Made by a program: the position numbers and the translations under genes. A stretch of DNA of 64,000 bases from Candidatus Manganitrophus morganii (GTDB lineage: Bacteria > Nitrospirota > Nitrospiria > SBBL01 > Manganitrophaceae), in the NCBI GenBank assembly GCA_021651055.1, contig JAJHOH010000001.1, forward strand, positions 186,001 to 250,000, read 5' to 3'. Shown one piece after another: positions 9,305 through 17,431 of this stretch; positions within the stretch are counted from its first letter, which is position 1, and the number at the start of each line of letters is the position of its first letter. A model generated the notes under the pieces. It did not search any database. It had not been told where the DNA came from and worked only from the letters and a program-made list of their open reading frames with translations.

Positions 9305-10183
9305 CTACTCGATATTTTGAACCTGCTCCCGGATCTTCTCAAGCCCGCTTTTCATGGCAACCACCTGCAGAGAGATGGTGACGTCGTTCGCCTTGGAGCC
9401 GATCGTATTCACTTCCCGATTCATCTCTTGCACTACAAATTCCAGGGCGCGCCCGACCGCCTCATCCTTCTGGAGCATTTTTCGGAACTGCTCCAGGTGG
9501 GTTTTCAAACGGGCCGTCTCCTCGCTGATGTCGCTCCGGTCGACCAGAATGGCAACTTCTTGAGCCAGACGCGCGGGATCAACGGCGATTCCTTGGGTCA
9601 ATTCGGAAACCCGCTTTTGAAGCCGCTCATGGTAAGCTTGGACCGCCTTTTTCTCCTGTTGTTTGATGAGGCCCAGCATACGGTCCAATTCATCGAGATG
9701 ACCCGCCAAATCTTCACCGAGCGCCCTCCCCTCTTCACCACGCATCTTCTCCAGCGCACGCATCGATCGCTCCACCATCCGATCGACAAATCGTCCCAGC
9801 GGGGCCGTGTCTTCCTCCGGCTCGGAGGTCGTAATGATCTCTCTGAAATGGCTCATCAGGGCCACGTCGATCTCTCCGCTCAGATGGAGCGATGTCTTCA
9901 GTTTTTTTAGAATGCGATGGTACGCCTCGGCCGACTCCAGATCGAGCTTGAGCTCTTTTGGAGCATTACCCGAGCTGTTGAAGTTGATGGAGAGCTCAAT
10001 GTGCCCCCTGGAAAAGCGCGCTTGCACCTTTTTTTTGAATGTCTCCTCAAGCGGTGCGAGCAGCTTTGGAAGGCGGATGACGACATCACAGTAGCGGTGA
10101 TTCACTGATCGAAGCTCCACCGCGACAGGACGTCCTTTATAGTTCCCCTCCGACCTGCCGTAGCCGGTCATACTTCGGATCAT
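9305..10183 (-). CDS. yicC: YicC/YloC family endoribonuclease
   Basis: The 292-residue protein begins IRSMTGYGRSEGN, continues VELRSVNHRYCDVVIRLP, and ends in the C-terminal DUF1732-type segment ALEFVVQEMNREVNTIGSKANDVTIS. Family members are RNA endonucleases implicated in RNA turnover. The ATG overlaps the nth stop codon by four bases. A 50-base gap with no clear terminator separates it from the remA-like gene. Confidence 0.93.
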   Translation of the reverse strand: MIRSMTGYGRSEGNYKGRPVAVELRSVNHRYCDVVIRLPKLLAPLEETFKKKVQARFSRGHIELSINFNSSGNAPKELKLDLESAEAYHRILKKLKTSLHLSGEIDVALMSHFREIITTSEPEEDTAPLGRFVDRMVERSMRALEKMRGEEGRALGEDLAGHLDELDRMLGLIKQQEKKAVQAYHERLQKRVSELTQGIAVDPARLAQEVAILVDRSDISEETARLKTHLEQFRKMLQKDEAVGRALEFVVQEMNREVNTIGSKANDVTISLQVVAMKSGLEKIREQVQNIE

Positions 10184-10941
10184 TTGTATTTTTCACTCAC
10201 TAAAGGTGGGGCTTGATTATAGCCGTTGCCCCCCGTATTGTCAATGTGAGAGCGGCCCTTTGCCCGGCTTTCCGCCCCTTTTTTTTCCGTCTCGGCCGGG
10301 CAAAGATCGAACAGCGGACACTCAAGACAGCGCGGCCGGCGGGCCACACAGAGATACCGCCCGTGTAGGAGGATCCGGTGCGATCCAACCGTCCATTCCT
10401 CCTCCGGCAACAGCCGGCTCAAATCGACCTCGATCTGATCGGGATCTTCCGATCGCGTCCACTTTAACCGATTGGAAACACGCCGAACATGGGTATCGAC
10501 CACGATGGCCGGTTTGCCGAAGGCGCTCCCCAAAACGACATTCGCCGTTTTCCGACCGACCCCCGGTAAGGTCACCAACGCCTCCATATTCACAGGGACC
10601 TTTCCCCCGAAGCGGTCCACAATCGCCGCCGCACAGCCAAGGATGTTCTTGGCCTTGCTTTTGAAAAATCCGGTCGATCGAATGATCAACTCCAACTCCT
10701 CCCGGTCGGCCTTCGCAAGCGCGTCCGGCGTCGAATACCTCCGGAAAAGGACCGGCGTCACCCGGTTGACCCGCGCATCGGTGCATTGGGCCGAAAGGAT
10801 CGTGGCGATTAAAAGCTGAAAGGGATCCTCATGACTCAGCTCCGTCTCGGCCTCCGGAAATTGTTTCTCAAGACGCCGAAGGATCTCGGCCATTCGGGCG
10901 CGATCTTCCTCCAGATTTTTTGGCAGGCGTTTTGCCGACAA
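10180..10941 (-). CDS. nth: Endonuclease III
   Basis: Nth is a DNA glycosylase/AP lyase that removes oxidised pyrimidines in base-excision repair. The helix-hairpin-helix LPGVGRKTANVVL contains the catalytic Lys131, and VDTHVRR supplies Asp149. The iron-sulphur loop is intact as Cys198-X6-Cys205-X2-Cys208-X5-Cys214. A 35-40 residue hydrophilic tail after the cluster is longer than in E. coli. The start may be TTG 10941 (AGAGGG upstream) or ATG 10893 (GGAAG upstream). It lies just after the YggX-like gene. Confidence 0.95.
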   Translation of the reverse strand: MSAKRLPKNLEEDRARMAEILRRLEKQFPEAETELSHEDPFQLLIATILSAQCTDARVNRVTPVLFRRYSTPDALAKADREELELIIRSTGFFKSKAKNILGCAAAIVDRFGGKVPVNMEALVTLPGVGRKTANVVLGSAFGKPAIVVDTHVRRVSNRLKWTRSEDPDQIEVDLSRLLPEEEWTVGSHRILLHGRYLCVARRPRCLECPLFDLCPAETEKKGAESRAKGRSHIDNTGGNGYNQAPPLVSEKYK

Positions 10942-10956
10942 CGATGACCCTCTCTC

Positions 10957-11247
10957 TTATCCGCCGGAGGCTTTATCGGGGGTATCTTTAATCTGAATTC
11001 CGTCGCCGGGGGGCGGCGCCTGCATTTTGAAAAAGATCCGCATCTGCGTCGCCAGGAATTCCCGCGCCGTCGGCTCCCGCAAATTCAACCGGTATTCGTT
11101 GATGATCTTCACCGACATGTCATACCACTCTTTCCAGCAGACGTTGCAGACCTTCGCTTTGAGCTCCACGCCGACCTTTCCACCGTACGGCATCCCTTCG
11201 ATCTCCGCCCGCGTTTGACCGCACCGAATACAGGTCACATCCGCCAT
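10957..11247 (-). CDS. YggX-like (Fe(2+)-trafficking type) protein with added zinc ribbon
   Basis: Residues 33-75 (VCNVCWKEWYDMSVKIINEYRLNLREPTAREF) resemble YggX, a small protein linked to iron supply and oxidative-stress protection; the W-x-x-W/Y, LINE-like and LN positions align. Unlike YggX it carries two CxxC pairs (Cys6/Cys9 and Cys34/Cys37), which probably bind zinc or iron. ATG 11247 is preferred because GAGGAGG lies 5 bases upstream; a GTG at 11265 would overlap the lipoprotein stop. Similarity is by eye only, so the iron role is inferred. Confidence 0.6.
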   Translation of the reverse strand: MADVTCIRCGQTRAEIEGMPYGGKVGVELKAKVCNVCWKEWYDMSVKIINEYRLNLREPTAREFLATQMRIFFKMQAPPPGDGIQIKDTPDKASGG

Positions 11248-11261
11248 CTCTTCCTCCTCGT

Positions 11262-12074
11262 TCACTTCAATGTTTTCAGCAGCTCTGATTTCTTCTCTTT
11301 ATACTCTTCCTCGGTGATCAGATCCTCTTCCCTTAATTTTTTCAGAAGCCGGAGCTGCGCTTCAAGCGGAGTACCTTCCGAAGAAAGCGCCGGTTTTTCA
11401 TCTTCTGAAGCAATCGGTTCCGGAGGCGGCGCCACCAGCGCGGCAAAGTCCACCGCAATCGCCTCGACCCTTCGACCTTCCCCCGAAAGCTTCCTCTGGT
11501 GAGATTGAGGAAGAATCGCGAAGCTCCCCGGCTCAAAGGAATAAAGCGGATTCTCACGCGGGATGTGAGGACGGTGTTCGTTCGAGAGCGCCGTCCGATC
11601 ATTCCCGAAGATCAGGTGGATCTCTTTCTCCTTGACGTATGCAACCCCCGACGTAATCAACGTTGTCATACTGTTTTTCTGCGACGTCAGGAAAAACGCC
11701 GCCCGTTCTTCGGGTGTCGCGATCGCCAGGGCGCGCTTCAACCGTTCCGCCAGTAGGGTCGCCTCCTCCGGGGTAAAGGCAGCCCCCCGGATCTCCTTCT
11801 GTTGGGTGAGGAGGCGATTCAAGAACGAAACTTCATGTCGGACGACAATCGAGTTCAAAACCGCCTGGATCGTTTCAAGCTCGATCTCCGCCGGATGATC
11901 ATATTGCTCGGCCGGATCGACTCGATCGAGGCGGACCAGATGCCCCTCCCCTTCATCCAGATAACGGGGAGGCTCTTTCGGACCGAAACAACCGGCCAGC
12001 ATCAAACAGACCGAAACGGCCAACAATCCGCTTATTCGACTGTGACGCTTCAAAACATCCCTTTTCTTATTCAC
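11262..12074 (-). CDS. SHOCT-domain lipoprotein
   Basis: A basic N-terminus and hydrophobic stretch lead to the lipobox LMLAGC with Cys29, so the protein is probably lipid-anchored. The central region has no recognised domain; it includes a helical segment (FTPEEATLLAERLKRALAI) and a hydrophobic patch. The C-terminus (LRLLKKLREEDLITEEEYKEKKSELL) is a SHOCT domain, a short helical pair often found at protein ends. The GTG start overlaps the Nudix stop by four bases. Function is unknown. Confidence 0.75.
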   Translation of the reverse strand: MNKKRDVLKRHSRISGLLAVSVCLMLAGCFGPKEPPRYLDEGEGHLVRLDRVDPAEQYDHPAEIELETIQAVLNSIVVRHEVSFLNRLLTQQKEIRGAAFTPEEATLLAERLKRALAIATPEERAAFFLTSQKNSMTTLITSGVAYVKEKEIHLIFGNDRTALSNEHRPHIPRENPLYSFEPGSFAILPQSHQRKLSGEGRRVEAIAVDFAALVAPPPEPIASEDEKPALSSEGTPLEAQLRLLKKLREEDLITEEEYKEKKSELLKTLK

Positions 12075-12709
12075 CCCTTCCCCCGAGCATTTCTATTGCC
12101 TGAGCCCTCCTGAACGCGTGCGACCAAACGATAGATCATTTCGGCCGTGGCCCCCCAGATGTCGTTTCCATTGTACAGATAGGATCGGACCGTTCTTTCC
12201 GTCCCCCTGAATCGCATCGTTCGCGATCGGCAATTTTCCGGATTCATTAAAAAGGAAAAGGGAACCTCGATCAGTTCCGTGATCTCTCGAAAATCCAATC
12301 GAAATGGGTAGGGATAAGAAATCATGGAGACAAATGGAGCGACCGAGAAACCGGTCACCGTCTCGTGGTCGTCGAGCCGCCCGATGAGCGTCACTGCGTT
12401 CCGTTCGAGGCCGATCTCTTCCCGGCACTCCCGGAGCGCCGTTTCAAAAAGATCAGCATCAGACGACTCCCAACAGCCCCCCGGAAAGGCGATCTCCCCT
12501 TGATGCCGCTGAACCCCTTCACTTCGTTTTGTTAAGAGAAGATAAGGGGCCCCTTCCTTGTCGAAGAAAGGGACCAGGACTGCGGCGGGGCGCAACTCCG
12601 GTTTGGAGAGGATATCGCCGGGCCGGGCCTTTACAGACGATTTTAAAACCTCCCAAAACCGTTCCACCCGCACTTCGGCATCCCTCCCCAAAGGAGGACC
12701 TCCGGTCAT
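12071..12709 (-). CDS. Nudix hydrolase, NudL/CoA-pyrophosphatase-like
   Basis: The 212-residue protein has the NudL-type segment LLLTKRSEGVQRHQGEIAFPGG followed by a Nudix box ending ALRECREEIGL. Residues VAPFVSMISYPYPF and EVPFSFLMN also fit this subfamily, which hydrolyses CoA and related diphosphates with Mg2+ or Mn2+. Substrate is inferred. It overlaps the SagB-type gene upstream and the lipoprotein gene downstream by four bases each, so the three are one translational unit. Confidence 0.85.
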   Translation of the reverse strand: MTGGPPLGRDAEVRVERFWEVLKSSVKARPGDILSKPELRPAAVLVPFFDKEGAPYLLLTKRSEGVQRHQGEIAFPGGCWESSDADLFETALRECREEIGLERNAVTLIGRLDDHETVTGFSVAPFVSMISYPYPFRLDFREITELIEVPFSFLMNPENCRSRTMRFRGTERTVRSYLYNGNDIWGATAEMIYRLVARVQEGSGNRNARGKG

Positions 12710-14235
12710 GAGGATCGCGGCCTTCCCAGGGTGGTGATGTAGACGACGATTTCGTCGAGGGAGAGGCCGAGCAGCGCATTAACTTCATCATCATAAAAGC
12801 CGCCGATCCCGCTGACCCCCAAACCAAGCCGAATCGCCGCCAGATTCAGCCGCTCTCCGATTTGCCCCGCATCGAGGTGGAGATAACGGTAGGCCCGGTC
12901 GCCATATTTCTCGACCGCTCTTTTTAGATGGGCGATATGGATCACCAGCGCCGCCGCGTCGCGCGCCAACTCTTGTCCCAAACAGAAGTGCCAGGTCTGC
13001 TCGCGGAAATCTCCGGCCGACAGGAGGCGCAGCTCGTTTTTTTGCGGCACAAAGTAGTAGATCCCCTCCTGCAATCCGACCACCTTCTGTACAACCAGAT
13101 AGGTTTGGAGAATCGAGGGATCGAAAAAAGGCGACGGAACCGCCGCAACGGGAAAGTAGGCATATCCTAAAATCCCGGCAAGCTCCTCCTTCAAAAAGCC
13201 TTCTCCCGAAAATCCGCGGGTCGACCTTCTCAAAAGAATCGATTGACCGACACTCTCTCCCCAATCGATCGGCGACTCGGGAAGGAGGGTCGCCTCTTTG
13301 TAGGAATATTTCGATTCCAGAACATTCAGATCGGGAGGCCGGCGGACGGCCGACAGGTCGACCTTCTCCCCCGGCAAGATCGATGAGACTCGGTGGAGCT
13401 GGAGTTGGAGCATCTTTAAGTCATTCTCTCCCTTGGGGATCGGCATCGACGCCACCGCCGAGGTCGGACGGATCTCCTCGGGATTAATCTTCTCCCCTTG
13501 CGGCAAGGCGACCACGGCCAAGACCCCTTCTTCCGCTTCATCCAAGAAGAGGAGACGGTTCAAAGAGGTGTCCAAGAAACCGCCGATGGGGACCGGGCTA
13601 AAACCCTCCTCCGGCGCATAAACGACGAGGTTCCCGAGAATGTGGCCGGTATCGAGCAGGATGCGGCGATAAGCCCGCTCCTGGTAACGCCAGGCGCTCC
13701 GTTGATAAACCGCCGTCATGATAACGAGGAGGTTTGACTTCGCGATCGCCTCGTGGTGCATACAGTATCGCTCAAACTCCTCCCAAAAGTCTCCCTCCCA
13801 AACCAGGACCAACGAATGATCTTTCACCTGAAAATTGTAGATCCCGTTCTCCAGGACCGAGAGGCCGCGGATCGCGACATAGAGCTCGGTCGGATAAAGC
13901 CCCCCCGCGGTCGGCGCGGCCCGAAGGGTTAATGTCTGGCCGGTCGGGTATTGCAGAATACCGGTGACGCCATTGGTGAAGTAAAGCAACCGCGAGATCT
14001 CTGCGATCCCGAACGGATATCCCCCCTGGGTTTTCGCGGGCGGGAGCGGTTCTCCGGTAAAGGGATTATTCTGAAAAGGAAGGTACGGGATCAGGTCGAC
14101 CTTTTTATCGCTGTGATATTCTTTGTAGGGAGACGGTTGCGCCCCCCAATCGAGCGGCCGCTGAAACTTCCCCATCCGCGCTTCATGGTATTTGGTCTCT
14201 TCATGGTAAATTTCCGCAAGCGCTTTTTTGTCCAT
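12706..14235 (-). CDS. SagB-type dehydrogenase with two nitroreductase-fold domains
   Basis: SagB/ThcOx enzymes are FMN oxidoreductases best known for oxidising azolines to azoles in RiPP toxins. This 509-residue protein has two copies of the fold. The first half shows TLRAAPTAGGLYPTELYVA, QERAYRRILLDTGHILGNL and PIGGF. The second half shows LRRSTRGFSGEG, DRAYRYLHLDAGQIGERLNLAAI and GIGGFYDDEVN. No YcaO cyclase, leader peptidase or RiPP precursor is visible nearby. Double-domain SagB-type proteins occur alone in many bacteria with unknown substrates. A good promoter lies upstream (14277-14305). Confidence 0.85.
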   Translation of the reverse strand: MDKKALAEIYHEETKYHEARMGKFQRPLDWGAQPSPYKEYHSDKKVDLIPYLPFQNNPFTGEPLPPAKTQGGYPFGIAEISRLLYFTNGVTGILQYPTGQTLTLRAAPTAGGLYPTELYVAIRGLSVLENGIYNFQVKDHSLVLVWEGDFWEEFERYCMHHEAIAKSNLLVIMTAVYQRSAWRYQERAYRRILLDTGHILGNLVVYAPEEGFSPVPIGGFLDTSLNRLLFLDEAEEGVLAVVALPQGEKINPEEIRPTSAVASMPIPKGENDLKMLQLQLHRVSSILPGEKVDLSAVRRPPDLNVLESKYSYKEATLLPESPIDWGESVGQSILLRRSTRGFSGEGFLKEELAGILGYAYFPVAAVPSPFFDPSILQTYLVVQKVVGLQEGIYYFVPQKNELRLLSAGDFREQTWHFCLGQELARDAAALVIHIAHLKRAVEKYGDRAYRYLHLDAGQIGERLNLAAIRLGLGVSGIGGFYDDEVNALLGLSLDEIVVYITTLGRPRSS

Positions 14236-14276
14236 CCAGGGTTCCCGCGTGAATTAAAATCCTTTAAAATCTTCTT

Positions 14277-14305
14277 AATCTAATATAGAAACCGACCGGT
14301 GTCAA
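14277..14305 (-). promoter_or_regulatory. Predicted sigma-70 promoter of the SagB operon
   Basis: On the minus strand a perfect TTGACA (14305-14300) is followed after 17 bases by TAGATT (14282-14277). This places the transcription start roughly 30-35 bases before the SagB ATG at 14235. It would drive the minus-strand run of genes starting with SagB. Confidence 0.6.
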
Positions 14306-14408
14306 TTTATAAGAATGAAACCGGCACGGATCAGTTTCAGTCGGATTCCCCCTCCTTCTTACCCCTATAATATGGATGCACTTGTCCTTGGCGATAGACA
14401 AAAACTGC

Positions 14409-14437
14409 TTGCCTTCGATTATTCTTTCTTGTATAAC
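14409..14437 (+). promoter_or_regulatory. Predicted sigma-70 promoter of serB
   Basis: TTGCCT (14409-14414) and TATAAC (14432-14437) are separated by 17 bases and end 29 bases before the serB ATG. A second -10-like TATAAT sits at 14366-14371 with a poorer -35. The two divergent promoters share the 231-base SagB-serB gap. Confidence 0.5.
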
Positions 14438-14466
14438 ACTGAGGTTCTACCGTCATCAGGAAAACC

Positions 14467-15693
14467 ATGCCGAAGAGAAAAACCCTTCTTGTCTCCGTCA
14501 CCGGCCCCGATCAGCCGGGGATTACCGCCGCGCTGACCGAGATTATGGCTGAATCCGATGTCCGGCTTCTCGACATCGAGCAGGTCGTGACCCAGTCGAT
14601 TTTATCCCTCTCCATCTTGATCGAGCTGGACGGCGCGGAAGAGGGAGAGCGACACCTTTTGCGCGACCTTCTCTTCCGGGCGCACGAGTTCGGTCTGTCA
14701 ATGGAGTTCAAAGTCGTCCGGCCGACGGAGATTCTAAAGAAGGCCCCCGTCCAGAATTACGTCGTCACCTGCCTCGGCCCCGCGGTGACCCTTCGCGTCA
14801 TCGCCAAGCTCGCGACGCTTCTCTCCGAGGAGCGTGTCAACATCCAGAAGATTAACACAATCGCTCGCAAGCAGTTGGAATGTATTGAACTGACCCTGTC
14901 CACAACCAAGCCGATCGACCCCCGTCTTCTGACTCGAAAGCTGCTTCGCCTCAATGCCGAGTTCGGGGTCGATATCGCCGTTCAGGAAGAGAACCTCTTC
15001 CGCCGCGCCAAGCGACTCATCGTCATGGACATGGATTCGACGCTGGTCCAGATCGAAGGGATCGATGAGTTGGCCAAAGAAGCGGGGGTCGGCGAAAAGG
15101 TCATCTCGATCACTCATCGCGCAATGAACGGGGAGATCTCCTTTCCGGAGGCGCTTCGAGAACGGGTCCGCCTGTTAAAAGGACTCCCGGTGGGCGTCCT
15201 TGAAAAGGTCTGCAAGCGGATGCCTTTTACGCCGGGTGCAAAAGAGCTGGTTTCTATTCTCAAGAAGCTCGGATATCGAACCGCGGTCCTCTCCGGAGGA
15301 TTCGACTATTTTAGCGCTCGAGTAAAAGAGTCGCTCGGACTCGATTATGCCTACTCCAACACGTTGGAGATTAAAGAGGGGGTTTTAACCGGCGAGATCG
15401 TCGGCGAAATTGTAGACGGCAAGAAAAAGGCGGCCCTGATGGAAGAGATCGCACGGAAGGAAGGGGTCACGCTCGATCAGGTGATCGCCATTGGCGACGG
15501 CGCGAACGATCTCCCGATGATCACCCGCGCCGGCCTCGGCATCGCCTTTAACGCCAAACCCCGCGTCAGGGAAGAAGCACATTACAGCATCACCCAGAAA
15601 AATCTCGACTCCATCCTCTATCTTCTTGGAATCACCGAGAAGGATCTCACCGCCATGAGACAGAGGAAGCAACGCCGAACGACCACGTTGTAA
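14467..15693 (+). CDS. serB: Phosphoserine phosphatase with two N-terminal ACT domains
   Basis: SerB dephosphorylates phosphoserine in the last step of serine synthesis. The 408-residue protein has two ACT-like domains (~8-80, starting LLVSVTGPDQPGITAAL, and ~97-165) that may sense serine. A HAD phosphatase domain follows, with the catalytic DMDSTLV (Asp188, Asp190), AVLSGGFDYF and IGDGANDLPM. The ATG has CAGGA 5 bases upstream. It stands alone on the plus strand, divergent from SagB. Confidence 0.94.
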   Translation: MPKRKTLLVSVTGPDQPGITAALTEIMAESDVRLLDIEQVVTQSILSLSILIELDGAEEGERHLLRDLLFRAHEFGLSMEFKVVRPTEILKKAPVQNYVVTCLGPAVTLRVIAKLATLLSEERVNIQKINTIARKQLECIELTLSTTKPIDPRLLTRKLLRLNAEFGVDIAVQEENLFRRAKRLIVMDMDSTLVQIEGIDELAKEAGVGEKVISITHRAMNGEISFPEALRERVRLLKGLPVGVLEKVCKRMPFTPGAKELVSILKKLGYRTAVLSGGFDYFSARVKESLGLDYAYSNTLEIKEGVLTGEIVGEIVDGKKKAALMEEIARKEGVTLDQVIAIGDGANDLPMITRAGLGIAFNAKPRVREEAHYSITQKNLDSILYLLGITEKDLTAMRQRKQRRTTTL

Positions 15694-15817
15694 TCGTCAT
15701 TTTGATCGCGATATAATTCAGATATGAGCATCCGTGCAGGGCCTCCATCCGGACCGGAACTTCGGGAGGACCCTTCGCGCGGATCAACCATTCTAGGGAG
15801 AGGCATCCGGAGCAGCC

Positions 15818-16165
15818 ATGGCAGAATACAAGACAAAGCGCATTTTTACATACGAAGAGGCCCTCGAAGCACTTCCTCAGGTCCAAAAAATCACCACAGA
15901 AGCGATTCAAGAGATCAGCGTTCTCGCGGCCCAGATTTTCGCCCTTCGCGATGAAGATCAAAAGAAGCGGTACGAAAAACAGCAGGCGGTAATCGTGAAC
16001 AATTGGGTTCAGACCCTTGAGCAGATGGGGTGTGAAGTCAAAGGGCTCTGGCTGGTCGATTTCGACAATGGGGAAGGATATTACTGTTGGCAATATCCCG
16101 AATCAAACCTTGAATATTTCCACGGCTACACGGAAGGGTTTGCGGGGCGAAGCAAGCTGTTTTAA
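15818..16165 (+). CDS. DUF2203 domain protein
   Basis: This 115-residue protein fits DUF2203: an N-terminal IFTYEEALEALPQVQKI, a helical middle, then GCEVKGLWLVDFDNGEGYYCWQYPE and a closing EGFAGR. The family is of unknown function. CGGAG lies about 6 bases before the ATG. The 124 bases between serB and this gene hold no recognisable gene or strong terminator. It converges on the deacetylase-like gene with a palindrome between their ends. Confidence 0.8.
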   Translation: MAEYKTKRIFTYEEALEALPQVQKITTEAIQEISVLAAQIFALRDEDQKKRYEKQQAVIVNNWVQTLEQMGCEVKGLWLVDFDNGEGYYCWQYPESNLEYFHGYTEGFAGRSKLF

Positions 16166-16178
16166 TAGATCGTGTTGA

Positions 16179-16208
16179 TGTAGGGCGGGACATGCCCTCG
16201 CCCCTACA
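16179..16208. repeat. 30-bp imperfect palindrome between convergent genes
   Basis: TGTAGGGCG at the left pairs with CGCCCCTACA at the right with one extra base, and GGG/CCC continues the stem around an ACATG centre. It lies between two convergent genes and overlaps the last codons of the deacetylase-like gene. It resembles the short dispersed GC-rich palindromes (REP-like) of many genomes, and could act as a two-way terminator although no T-run is present. Confidence 0.55.
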
Positions 16209-17148
16209 CAGATAATGCCTCAAGATGCCGTCCAACCGACCGGGCGAGCGCAGCGAGGTGATATCCCCCTTCCAAGCAGGAAACGATCCTTCCTCCGCAG
16301 TGGGTCTCTGCGAGCGACCGGACGATTTGCGTCATCTCCGAAAAGCCTTCATCGGTCACCTGGAGGCTTGCCAACGGATCGCTCTGATGGGCGTCAAACC
16401 CGGCGGAAATCAGGATGAAGTCGGGCTTGAACGCCGCCAGCGCCGGCGCCATGACCGTTTCAATCCGATGAAGAATATCGGAATCGCCCGCCCCGGATGA
16501 AAGCGGGCAGTTCAACGTAAATCCCTCCCCTTCCCCCTCTCCCCGCTCCCGTTCGGAGCCGGTCCCCGGATAAAAAGGATATTGGTGGGTGCTGAAGTAG
16601 AAGACGGTCGGGTCCGAATAAAAGAGATGCTGCGTGCCGTTCCCGTGATGGACGTCCCAATCGAGGATAAAGATCCGCTCCAGATGATGCTTCTTCTGAA
16701 GATACCGCGCGGCAATGGCGACGTTGTTGAAGAGACAGAATCCCATCGCCCGATCCGCTTCGGCATGATGGCCCGGCGGCCGGACCGCACAGAAAGCGTT
16801 TTGGATGCTTCCCGACATCACCCGGTCGGCGGCGGTCAAAACCCCGCTCACCGCCTTCTCCGCCGCCGCCAGCGACAGCGGGGAAAAAGGGGTATCGGGA
16901 TCGAGGTAAACCGTTTCGTCCTCGGGGACCATTTTTTTTAACGTTTCGTAATAACGGGGATGGTGGACCGTATCAATCCAGGCGGCCAGGTCCGGACCGT
17001 CGGCCGGTTTGATTTCGACCAATTCCGAGATCAGACCGCTCTTCACGAGGTGTCCTTCGATCGCGGCAAGCCGCTCCGGCGACTCCGGATGGGCCGGACC
17101 GGTATCGTGTTGGCGGTAAATAGGATGGGAAACAAAGCCGGTCTTCAT
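16204..17148 (-). CDS. Histone-deacetylase-family amidohydrolase (AcuC/acetylpolyamine deacetylase type)
   Basis: Members of this zinc-dependent family remove acyl groups from lysines, polyamines or acetoin-related targets. The 314-residue protein has the family landmarks: HPESPERL, the His pair His127-His128 in RPPGHHAEADRAMGFC, the zinc ligands Asp165 and His167 in DWDVHHGNG, Asp252 in SAGFDAH, and Tyr296 in LEGGYH. ATG 17148 has AAGGAAAG upstream; a frame open to 17487 runs through the small zinc-ribbon gene and is not used. The substrate cannot be told from sequence. Confidence 0.9.
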   Translation of the reverse strand: MKTGFVSHPIYRQHDTGPAHPESPERLAAIEGHLVKSGLISELVEIKPADGPDLAAWIDTVHHPRYYETLKKMVPEDETVYLDPDTPFSPLSLAAAEKAVSGVLTAADRVMSGSIQNAFCAVRPPGHHAEADRAMGFCLFNNVAIAARYLQKKHHLERIFILDWDVHHGNGTQHLFYSDPTVFYFSTHQYPFYPGTGSERERGEGEGEGFTLNCPLSSGAGDSDILHRIETVMAPALAAFKPDFILISAGFDAHQSDPLASLQVTDEGFSEMTQIVRSLAETHCGGRIVSCLEGGYHLAALARSVGRHLEALSV

Positions 17149-17171
17149 TTTCTTTCCTTGCCTTGGATTCG

Positions 17172-17366
17172 CTATTTCTTCTGGCGGACCCCCCACTCTG
17201 CATTGGACTTCGTATAGGCGACAATCGTCTGACCGCATGCGGTACAGGGGCTCTCTTCCGTCACTTCCGACGCTCCGTCGTTGGGACCGGGCGAGGGTGT
17301 ATCGGGAACCTGAACATAGGCCTTCTTCTGACAATAAGGACAGATAACGCCGTACAGGGTGCTCAA
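17172..17366 (-). CDS. Small two-CxxC zinc-ribbon protein (64 aa)
   Basis: The protein has Cys9-x-x-Cys12 and Cys41-x-x-Cys44, separated by a Pro/Asp/Ser-rich loop, which looks like a zinc ribbon. The TTG start is supported by GGGGAGG 6 bases upstream. It lies 23 bases before the deacetylase-like gene and after the metallo-hydrolase gene, probably in one operon. I do not recognise a named family or function. Confidence 0.6.
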   Translation of the reverse strand: MSTLYGVICPYCQKKAYVQVPDTPSPGPNDGASEVTEESPCTACGQTIVAYTKSNAEWGVRQKK

Positions 17367-17431
17367 TCTCTTCCTCCCCTTCTAACCTACTTGAATATCC
17401 ATCCCGAACCTCGGTAAAGCCGGGACACCCC

